A stretch of DNA of 12,102 bases. Origin: an uncultured Schwartzia sp. (GTDB lineage: Bacteria > Bacillota > Negativicutes > Selenomonadales > Selenomonadaceae). Location of the stretch: contig CAJPQU010000055.1 of assembly GCA_905372875.1 (NCBI GenBank), positions 1-12,102 on the forward strand, written 5' to 3'. The first letter of the stretch is position 1; the number at the start of each line of letters is the position of its first letter. A model generated the notes under the pieces. That model saw only the letters and a list, made by a program, of their open reading frames with translations. It did not search any database and was not told the DNA's origin. Position numbers and translations under genes: made by a program. Of this stretch, positions 1 to 5,774 are shown in pieces.

Positions 1-2
1 AC

Positions 3-971
3 TGGTTAGCACGGTGGATGTTGATTCTTCTGTCGGGGATTTGGATGGCGCAGCTCATCTTTGGCGTTTTGGCAGTACTGCTTCGCGGACTGCGCCGAAT
101 TTTACAGCGTTCAGCCGCGGTGCCTCTGGATCCTGAGCGCCGTCGTCTTTTACAAGGGGCGGCGGCTTGTCCGCTTTTGGCCGGGGGAGCCGGAGTCTAC
201 GGCAGTACGGCGGGACGAACGCACACCGTGGTGCGGGAATTTCCTGTGCCGCTGCCGGGGATCGGACCGGAGATTGACGGTTTCCGCGTCGCCCAGATCA
301 GTGATATCCATTTGGGGCTGTTTTTCTCCCTGGACGATCTCACGACGCTTTTAGAAAAAACGGCGGCCCTCGGTGTGGACGCTCTCCTTATTACCGGTGA
401 TCTTTTCGATGACGATGAAATGAATACAGCGGCGGCGGAACGGGTGGACAGTTTTGTAGACCGCTTCCCTCATGGCATTTGGTTTTGCTACGGCAATCAC
501 GAATATTTCCGCGATATTGACCGCACCAAACAGGCGCTGGCGAAAAGCCGCATCCGCGTGCTGGCGAATGATCGGGCCCGGGTGGTAAATGGCGTGCGGC
601 CTCTCTATTTCGCGGGGGTAGATTATCCGGTTCCTCGGGCGGAATTCGATCGCTTGCGGGTGCGCTACACAGAGAAGGCCATGCAGGGGGTTCCCCAGGG
701 GGCGGTGACGATATTTTTAGCTCATCATCCCGATTTTATCGATGACGCCGCTGCTTACGGGGCGGCTCTCGTTTTGACGGGACATACCCATGGCGGGCAG
801 ATTGGCGTTTTTGGCATCCCCTTGGTGCCGCCGGTGTTTAAATACATGCGCGGACTGTACCGCGTGAAGGATACCATCGGGTACGTGCATTGTGGCAACG
901 GCAGTTGGTTCCCTTACCGACTGGGCTGCCCGCCGGAAATTGCCGTGTTCCGAATAGAGAAAACTGCATGA
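3..971 (+). CDS. Metallophosphoesterase, membrane-anchored (5' end outside window)
   Basis: Calcineurin-like phosphoesterase of the YkuE/YaeI kind, expected to hydrolyse phosphoester or pyrophosphate bonds (often lipid-linked) on the outer face of the inner membrane. The dimetal-site motifs appear in family order. Counting from the first ATG in the window (position 18) they are D96-x-H98 in ISDIH, GD at 127-128, GNHE at 159-162, HH at 236-237 and GHTH at 255-258. A hydrophobic stretch (about residues 1-25) is followed by RRRLLQGAAA at 41-50, a twin-arginine-like or anchor segment, and then the catalytic domain. The frame is open to the window edge with no stop, and relatives usually have more N-terminal membrane helices, so the true start is probably upstream and position 18 may be an internal Met. 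The exact substrate cannot be read from the sequence. Confidence 0.85.
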   Translation, partial: WLARWMLILLSGIWMAQLIFGVLAVLLRGLRRILQRSAAVPLDPERRRLLQGAAACPLLAGGAGVYGSTAGRTHTVVREFPVPLPGIGPEIDGFRVAQISDIHLGLFFSLDDLTTLLEKTAALGVDALLITGDLFDDDEMNTAAAERVDSFVDRFPHGIWFCYGNHEYFRDIDRTKQALAKSRIRVLANDRARVVNGVRPLYFAGVDYPVPRAEFDRLRVRYTEKAMQGVPQGAVTIFLAHHPDFIDDAAAYGAALVLTGHTHGGQIGVFGIPLVPPVFKYMRGLYRVKDTIGYVHCGNGSWFPYRLGCPPEIAVFRIEKTA

Positions 972-972
972 G

Positions 973-1015
973 AAAAAAGCCGCTTTCCAAAAACGCAGAG
1001 GGGAGCGGCTTTTTT
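973..1015 (+). terminator. Rho-independent terminator after the phosphoesterase gene
   Basis: A perfect 12-bp inverted repeat has 5' arm AAAAAAGCCGCT (973-984) and 3' arm AGCGGCTTTTTT (1004-1015), with a 19-nt loop. It starts one base after the TGA stop. The A-tract/T-tract symmetry means it could also stop transcription arriving on the opposite strand. It separates the phosphoesterase gene from the metal-efflux unit. Confidence 0.85.
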
Positions 1016-1056
1016 GCGGGCAATATGATTTTTAATAAAAAATTTTCCTTCGGGGC

Positions 1057-1093
1057 TTGCTTTTCAGTTTGTTATATGATTAAATATTCATAT
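1057..1093 (+). promoter_or_regulatory. Promoter with overlapping ArsR/SmtB-like palindrome
   Basis: A candidate -35 (TTGCTT, 1057-1062) and -10 (TTAAAT, 1080-1085) are 17 bp apart. The -10 lies at the centre of an imperfect 20-bp palindrome, 1074-1093, with perfect outer arms ATATGA and TCATAT; 8 of 10 positions pair across the axis. AT-rich ATATGA...TCATAT palindromes over the -10 are typical operators of ArsR/SmtB-family metal sensors such as CadC and SmtB. The downstream genes encode a metal-binding protein and a P1B ATPase, which fits a metal-relieved repressor. No regulator gene lies in the window, so the sensor would be encoded elsewhere. The promoter boxes are only fair matches; the palindrome is the stronger part. 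Confidence 0.5.
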
Positions 1094-1138
1094 GAAGGGG
1101 ATCCTGTTAACTTTCCAAAATTTGAGGAGGGTATCACA

Positions 1139-1357
1139 ATGAAAAAGAAGTACAAGATCGAAGTGGATTGCGCGGCTTGCGGTCTCAAAATGGAAGAGGC
1201 GGCTAAGAAAACGGAAGGGGTTGCCGCCGCGGCCGTGGGCTTCATGGCCCAGAAGATGACGGTGGAATTTGCCGAAGGGGCCGACCCGGCGGTGGTGATG
1301 CCAAAGGTGCGGGAGGCCTGCAAAAAGGTGGAGCCGGACTGCGAAGTGTTTATCTGA
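1139..1357 (+). CDS. Free-standing HMA-domain metal-binding protein (72 aa)
   Basis: A small soluble protein of the heavy-metal-associated (HMA/copZ-like) fold, expected to bind a soft or borderline metal ion and deliver it to, or sense it for, the ATPase encoded next. The metal-binding loop is D10-C11-A12-A13-C14-G15, a CXXC near the N terminus followed by a helix (KMEEAAKK). A second cysteine pair, C61 and C68, lies near the C terminus. The ATG at 1139 was chosen because AGGAGG (1125-1130) sits 8 nt upstream; the frame stays open further 5' but that stretch contains the terminator and promoter. About 97 bp separate it from the ATPase gene with no terminator, so the two are probably co-transcribed. 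The ATPase has no HMA domain of its own, so the pair looks like a split CadA/ZntA. Metal identity is inferred only. Confidence 0.85.
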   Translation: MKKKYKIEVDCAACGLKMEEAAKKTEGVAAAAVGFMAQKMTVEFAEGADPAVVMPKVREACKKVEPDCEVFI

Positions 1358-1454
1358 CGAAGCAGGAGGCCTAGATTGGTTTGGTTCCGGTACCATGAGG
1401 GATGAGCCGTGTGGTTGATACGCAGACTGTCAGTGGGAAAGGAGAAAGAAGAGG

Positions 1455-3341
1455 ATGGAAAAAAGAGAGAAAATCATGCTGGGACGTATCTTGCTGACGG
1501 TGGTTCTCCTTGTCGGATTGGAGTTTACTCCGCTCGACGGTCTGACGTTGGGCGCGCTTTATGCTGTGCCGTATCTTCTGATCGGCTATGATATCCTGCG
1601 CAAAGCAGGGCTCGGTGTTCGCCATGGGGAGTTCTTCGACGAGAGCTTTTTGATGGCCATCGCCACCCTGGGCGCTATGGGCATGGGCGAATACCGCGAG
1701 GCAGCGGGGGTTATGCTGTTCTATCAGATCGGTGAGATGTTCCAGCGCTACGCGGTGGGAAAGAGCCGGGGCAGCATATCAGCGCTGATGGATCTCCGGC
1801 CGGATTACGCCAATATCGAACGGGACGGGGAAATCGAGAAGGTGGATCCCGACGAGGTGGAGGTAGGCACTGTCATTCTCGTTCAGCCGGGGGAAAAGAT
1901 TCCTATCGACGGGGTCATTGTGGATGGTACATCGACCCTCGACATGCATGCGTTGACCGGGGAGAGCCTGCCCCGGGAGACGGCGGTGGGGGATGACGTC
2001 CTCTCGGGGAGCATCAATCTTACCGGCGTCCTTCGCATACGTACGACGAAGGAAGCGGATGAATCTACGGCGGCAAAAATTCTTGATCTGGTAGAAAACT
2101 CCAGCATGAAAAAATCCCGTTCGGAAAATTTCATCACCCGCTTTGCCCGGGTCTACACGCCGGCGGTCTGTGCCGCCGCCGTGGGATTGGCGCTGGGCGT
2201 TCCGTTGGTGCGCCTGTTCCTTTTGAGTTTGGATCCGATGTGGCCGGTATGGATTGAGCGGGCGCTCATTCTTTTGGTTATCAGCTGCCCCTGCGCGTTG
2301 GTCATCTCCGTACCGCTGACGTTTTTTGCCGGCATCGGCAGCGCTTCGGCCAGCGGGGTCCTGGTGAAGGGGTCGAATTATTTAGAGGCGTTGGCGAACG
2401 TCGATACCATGGTTTTTGATAAGACCGGCACACTGACTCGAGGGGTCTTTGAAGTCACCGCGGTGCACCCTGAGATTATCGGGGAAGAGGATCTTCTCCA
2501 TTTGACGGCTCATGTAGAGCGCTATTCTTCCCATCCTATTGCCAATTCTCTGCGGGCGGCATATCCCAAGGAAAAGGACGGCTGCGATGTGGTGGACATT
2601 GAGGAGATCGCCGGGCACGGCATTACAGCGCGAATCAACGGCCGGGTGGTGGCCGTTGGCAATGGTAAGATGATGGAGACTATCGGGGCCGTGTGGCATG
2701 AGTGCGATCGGTTTGGAACTATCATACACGTGGCCATCGATGGGCAGTATGTGGGTCATGTCGTTATCGCCGACGTGGAGAAGCCCCACGCCAAAGAAGC
2801 TTTGAAAGCCCTTAAAGCGGCTGGGGTAAAGCGATTGATAATGCTGACGGGGGATTCGACGGCAACGGCGGCGGAAGTCGGGAAAAGTTTGGGGCTGGAC
2901 CAGGTTTACAGCGAACTTTTGCCCGCTGATAAGGTGAATAAGGTGGAGGAGATTTTAGCGGAGAACGTCGGCACGAAGCATCGTGTCGCCTTTGTGGGGG
3001 ACGGGATCAACGATGCGCCGGTGCTCTCCCGGGCCGATGTGGGCATCGCCATGGGGGCGCTGGGATCCGACGCGGCCATTGAAGCGGCGGACGTCGTTTT
3101 AATGGAGGACGATCCTCAGCAGATCAGTCAGGCTATGTACATCGCTCGGAAGACGATACGTATCGTCAAGCAGAACATTGTCATGGCGGTGGGGGTGAAG
3201 GCGGCCTGCCTCCTTCTCGGCGCTTTCGGCATGGCCGATATGTGGTTCGCCATTTTCGCTGACGTAGGCGTCATGGTGCTGGCGGTGCTGAACGCCATGC
3301 GAGCCATGGTTGTGCCCCGGAGAAACGCGGCTGACGCGTGA
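1455..3341 (+). CDS. cadA: P1B-2 type heavy-metal (Zn/Cd/Pb) efflux P-type ATPase
   Basis: An inner-membrane pump that expels divalent soft metals using ATP through an aspartyl-phosphate intermediate. Signature sites: TGES in the actuator domain at 168-171, the CPC transmembrane metal motif at 278-280, the phosphorylated D322 in DKTGT, the HP dipeptide at 360-361 (P1B family), and GDGIND at 515-520. The last two helices carry a Lys (K582) and an Asp (D603, in ADVG), the pattern of ZntA/CadA-type P1B-2 pumps rather than copper pumps, which lack this Asp. At 628 residues it is short because the usual N-terminal metal-binding domain is missing; the protein starts almost directly with membrane helices. 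The ATG at 1455 follows AAAGGAG (1438-1444) with a 10-nt spacer; Met8 is a weaker alternative. Zn, Cd and Pb cannot be told apart from sequence alone. Confidence 0.93.
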   Translation: MEKREKIMLGRILLTVVLLVGLEFTPLDGLTLGALYAVPYLLIGYDILRKAGLGVRHGEFFDESFLMAIATLGAMGMGEYREAAGVMLFYQIGEMFQRYAVGKSRGSISALMDLRPDYANIERDGEIEKVDPDEVEVGTVILVQPGEKIPIDGVIVDGTSTLDMHALTGESLPRETAVGDDVLSGSINLTGVLRIRTTKEADESTAAKILDLVENSSMKKSRSENFITRFARVYTPAVCAAAVGLALGVPLVRLFLLSLDPMWPVWIERALILLVISCPCALVISVPLTFFAGIGSASASGVLVKGSNYLEALANVDTMVFDKTGTLTRGVFEVTAVHPEIIGEEDLLHLTAHVERYSSHPIANSLRAAYPKEKDGCDVVDIEEIAGHGITARINGRVVAVGNGKMMETIGAVWHECDRFGTIIHVAIDGQYVGHVVIADVEKPHAKEALKALKAAGVKRLIMLTGDSTATAAEVGKSLGLDQVYSELLPADKVNKVEEILAENVGTKHRVAFVGDGINDAPVLSRADVGIAMGALGSDAAIEAADVVLMEDDPQQISQAMYIARKTIRIVKQNIVMAVGVKAACLLLGAFGMADMWFAIFADVGVMVLAVLNAMRAMVVPRRNAADA

Positions 3342-3396
3342 CCTTGGCGCGTGAAGAACCGTAACGGTTTATTGGCTCATGGTATAAATATAAACT

Positions 3397-3436
3397 ATGC
3401 TCAGAAAAGAAAGAGGCTATTTTCTGGGCATTTTTG
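3397..3436 (+). terminator. Rho-independent terminator of the metal-efflux unit
   Basis: Arms TGCTCAGAAAA (3398-3408) and TTTTCTGGGCA (3420-3430) pair over 11 bp with one G-U pair and an 11-nt loop, extendable by A3397-T3431 and followed by a T tract. It lies 55 bp after the ATPase stop. A smaller hairpin just upstream (AACCG/CGGTT around 3357-3368) is weaker. Confidence 0.75.
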
Positions 3437-3490
3437 CTGGAATGGCATAACTCATTTTTATGAATTGATGAAAAAATGATGAAAAAACCC

Positions 3491-3519
3491 TTGACAAAGT
3501 AGATGTTTTCCATAATAAT
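3491..3519 (+). promoter_or_regulatory. Strong sigma-70-type promoter of the riboswitch/importer operon
   Basis: A consensus -35 TTGACA (3491-3496), an exact 17-bp spacer and -10 AATAAT (3514-3519, 5 of 6 consensus). Transcription would begin near 3526, giving an untranslated leader of almost 400 nt before the first importer gene. A 6-bp hairpin (TTCGCT 3533-3538 / AGCGAA 3544-3549) would form at the extreme 5' end of the RNA, before the riboswitch. Confidence 0.8.
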
Positions 3520-3572
3520 AAATTCAACAGTATTCGCTGAGTAAGCGAAAAGTTCGAGAAAATTTCATCAGA

Positions 3573-3739
3573 CGTTATGAGTGCCGGCGATATGCGCCGG
3601 GCGATGAGAGGAAAACGGGTGTGATTCCCGTGCTGTCCCGCAGCTGTGAGGGTGAGCCGGTTCCAGAAAGTCACTGGGTATTATTTCCCGGGAAGACGGG
3701 ACCGACGCTGAGCCTGAGCCAGAAAGCCTGCTCATAATG
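3573..3739 (+). ncRNA. Cobalamin (B12) riboswitch aptamer
   Basis: The order of conserved blocks matches the cobalamin riboswitch family. There is a GAAAACGGGTG...TTCCCG segment, then a short P5-type stem GCTG (3632-3635)/CAGC (3641-3644) with loop TCCCG and a CAGCTGTGA block, and finally a B12-box-like segment at 3717-3732 beginning AGCCAG and ending CCTGCT. Closing helix P1 is visible: 3573-3581 (CGTTATGAG) pairs with 3731-3739 (CTCATAATG), 9 bp with one G-U. An internal hairpin CCGGCG/CGCCGG lies at 3584-3600. Cobalamin binding is expected to reduce expression of the downstream genes, so the importer should be made when cells are short of B12. The ligand variety (adenosyl-, methyl- or aquocobalamin) is not evident. 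Confidence 0.93.
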
Positions 3740-3919
3740 AGGTTCATCGTTTGACTTACGACCGATAAGGAGATGGATGCGGTTCGAGACTACAGGTATG
3801 CTTGTGCCTGTGGGGGGCGGGCTGTTTCCGGCGGATCATCGTGGGTGAGCGGTGGTCTGTTTTTGTTGTGTCTCATGGGGTCGTACTTTGGCCGGCGCCG
3901 CGATGTTTTTTAGGAAGGG
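3740..3919 (+). promoter_or_regulatory. Riboswitch expression platform and leader before the importer genes
   Basis: This stretch has no firm gene. It contains a hairpin at 3791-3814 (TACAGGTA pairing with TGCCTGTG over 8 bp including two G-U pairs) and a G-rich run at 3812-3821 that could pair with the aptamer loop TCCCG (3636-3640), the kissing contact usual in this RNA family. There is also a long-loop hairpin of 3837-3844 (CATCGTGG) with 3898-3905 (CCGCGATG) directly before six T residues (3906-3911), a possible intrinsic terminator. The importer's ribosome site AGGAAGGG (3912-3919) follows at once. AAGGAG at 3767-3772 precedes two mini-ORF starts. Whether control acts on transcription or translation cannot be settled from sequence alone. 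Confidence 0.5.
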
Positions 3920-4870
3920 ATGATACGTTTGGGAAAGAAGGAAGTAATGCGCCGTTTGCTGCAAATGGTCATTACGCTGCTGGGGGTTACGGTACTGACC
4001 TTCGGTCTCACTTATATCGCGCCGGGGGATCCGGTGGAGATGATCTTGGAGGTGGGCGATACCATTGTGCCGCCGGAGATCATCGAACAGACGCGTCGGG
4101 AGATGGGGCTTGATCAGCCCTTTTATGTGCAATATTGGCGCTGGTTGACAGGAATTCTTCACGGAGATATGGGGCTCTCCTACTCGGCCAAGATGCCGGT
4201 AGTGGATCGCATGATGCTGGGCGTACCTGGTACGATGGCTTTGGCCGGGTCGTCACTCGTTATCATGGTGGCCGTTTCGGTGCCGCTGGGGATTTTGATT
4301 GCGATACACCGCAATCATGCCATTGATTATATCGTGCGCTTTTTTTCCTTTATCGGCGTATCTATGCCGAGTTTCTGGGTGGGACTCCTGCTTCTCTATT
4401 TCTTCGGCCTCAAATTGGGGATGTTTCCCATCGCGGGGGGCGAGGTTTCTTTTGATCGCATGGTTCTTCCCTCGCTAACGCTGGCCATCGTCCTTTCTTC
4501 AAAGTTTACCCGACAGGTGCGGACGGCGGTGCTGGAAGAATTGGGGAAGGATTATGTGACCGGAGCTAAGGCACGGGGGATCCCTATGCGGAAGATCCTT
4601 TGGCATCATATTCTGCCCAATGCCTGCCTGCCTCTGGTGACACTTTTTGGAACCTCTGTTGGCTGGCTGCTCGGAGGCGTGGCCGTCGTCGAGATGGTCT
4701 TTTCTTGGCCGGGATTAGGGGCTATGGCGGTGCGCGCTATCATGATGCGCGATTACCCGCTCCTCATGGGCTTCGTCCTCTGGATTGCCACGTTCTACAT
4801 GGTCATTAACCTCCTGATTGACGCGTCCTACTATGTCCTTAATCCGCGCCTTAAGAAAGGGGGCGAGTGA
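3920..4870 (+). CDS. Nik/Opp-type ABC importer permease 1 (NikB/DppB-like)
   Basis: First membrane subunit of a peptide/nickel-family ABC importer (binding-protein-dependent, MetI-like fold), 316 residues, the usual length for DppB/NikB. The N terminus RRLLQMVITLLGVTVLTFGL is the standard first helix and is followed by the family motif APGDP. Several more hydrophobic helices follow, and the ATPase-contacting EAA-type loop is seen as GAKARGIPMRKILWHHILPN. The start is uncertain. The ATG used is only 4 nt from AGGA (3912-3915); a TTG at 3929 or an ATG at 3947, with AAGGA at 3938-3942, are alternatives. It is the first gene after the cobalamin riboswitch and is followed with a 1-nt gap by the second permease gene. 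It should form a heterodimeric channel with that protein. Confidence 0.92.
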   Translation: MIRLGKKEVMRRLLQMVITLLGVTVLTFGLTYIAPGDPVEMILEVGDTIVPPEIIEQTRREMGLDQPFYVQYWRWLTGILHGDMGLSYSAKMPVVDRMMLGVPGTMALAGSSLVIMVAVSVPLGILIAIHRNHAIDYIVRFFSFIGVSMPSFWVGLLLLYFFGLKLGMFPIAGGEVSFDRMVLPSLTLAIVLSSKFTRQVRTAVLEELGKDYVTGAKARGIPMRKILWHHILPNACLPLVTLFGTSVGWLLGGVAVVEMVFSWPGLGAMAVRAIMMRDYPLLMGFVLWIATFYMVINLLIDASYYVLNPRLKKGGE

Positions 4871-4871
4871 G

Positions 4872-5693
4872 GTGGGCTTTTTGAGAGATGAGCACTCGCT
4901 CTTTCGCCTGTACTCCGGCCTTGTTCTTTTGGTCATTTTGGTGGCGGCTTTCGGCCCGCTCCTTTTGTCGGAGGATCCCTATGCTTCCAATATGACGGCG
5001 TCGCTTTTGGAGCCGTCGGCTGAGCACTGGTTTGGTACGGACAAGTTAGGGCGGGACTGCTTCACACGGATCATCTACGGGGCAAGGGTCTCTCTCTCCA
5101 TGACCATCATGGTCGTCTTTCTGATGAGTGTCGTCGGTACCTTAGTGGGCATTGTTTCCGGCTATTGCGGGGGATGGGTGGATACGCTGCTCATGCGTTT
5201 TACGGATATGATGATGGCCTTTCCCGGCATCGTCTTGGCTATCGCCATCGCCGGTGTCATGGGCGGCAGCGTAGTGAATACGGTGCTGGCGCTGGCTACT
5301 GTGGGTTGGACGAAGTACGCCCGCCTCGGGCGCAGCCTCACCCTGAAGCTCACCCAGAGCGAGTTTATGGCGGCGGCCATCACCAACGGCACGAAGCCCT
5401 TGGCGCTTCTTTACCGCCACATTTTGCCGAACACCTTCCAGATGGTCATCGTTACGGCTGCCATGGATATCGGCTCTATCATCATGGAGATTGCGGGTCT
5501 CTCCTTTTTAGGGTTTGGCGCGCAGCCGCCCACGGCAGAGTGGGGGCTCATGCTGAACGAAGGACGGCAGGTTCTTCAAACGGCGCCTTGGGCGATGATT
5601 TTCCCCGGTCTGGCCATCTTAGTGGTGGTAGCAATTTTCAATCTCTGGGGCGACAGCCTGCGGGATCTGATGGATCCCCAGAAGGCGAACTGA
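4872..5693 (+). CDS. Nik/Opp-type ABC importer permease 2 (NikC/DppC-like)
   Basis: Second membrane subunit of the importer. The N-terminal helix is followed by the DppC/NikC hallmark WFGTDKLGRDCFTRIIYGAR, then several helices and the cytoplasmic ATPase-contact loop (FMAAAITNGTKPLALLYRHI). The C-terminal part holds the usual LSFLGFGAQPPTAEWG and LWGDSLRDLMDP segments. I chose GTG 4872 as the start (273 residues): it lies one base after the upstream stop and 8 nt after AAGGGGG (4857-4863). An earlier in-frame ATG at 4818 would give 291 residues but would overlap the first permease gene by 53 nt. The tight spacing suggests translational coupling and a one-to-one channel heterodimer. Confidence 0.92.
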   Translation: MGFLRDEHSLFRLYSGLVLLVILVAAFGPLLLSEDPYASNMTASLLEPSAEHWFGTDKLGRDCFTRIIYGARVSLSMTIMVVFLMSVVGTLVGIVSGYCGGWVDTLLMRFTDMMMAFPGIVLAIAIAGVMGGSVVNTVLALATVGWTKYARLGRSLTLKLTQSEFMAAAITNGTKPLALLYRHILPNTFQMVIVTAAMDIGSIIMEIAGLSFLGFGAQPPTAEWGLMLNEGRQVLQTAPWAMIFPGLAILVVVAIFNLWGDSLRDLMDPQKAN

Positions 5694-5712
5694 ATCGGCT
5701 GGAGATACGGAA

Positions 5713-5738
5713 AAAGGCGGTATGGCCCGCGGATGGGG
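5713..5738 (+). other. Intercistronic hairpin between permease and binding-protein genes
   Basis: In the roughly 80-nt gap, AAAGGC can pair with GCCTTT, and the inner GGCCC pairs with GGGCC around a 7-nt loop. Only three T residues follow, so it is not a convincing terminator. It may mark an RNA-processing or stability site ahead of the binding-protein gene. Confidence 0.3.
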
Positions 5739-5774
5739 CCTTTCATATCATCTACAACAGAAAGAAGGGTATTT

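Noticed and set aside
1376..1405. TTG-started 9-codon frame after AGGAGG (1364-1369) in the HMA-ATPase gap
   Set aside because: The ribosome-site match is good but the frame is tiny, has a weak start codon and shows no pattern; chance is more likely.
3802..4113. 103-codon frame overlapping the riboswitch leader and the first permease gene
   Set aside because: It is out of frame with the clearly supported permease, starts with TTG and lacks family features.
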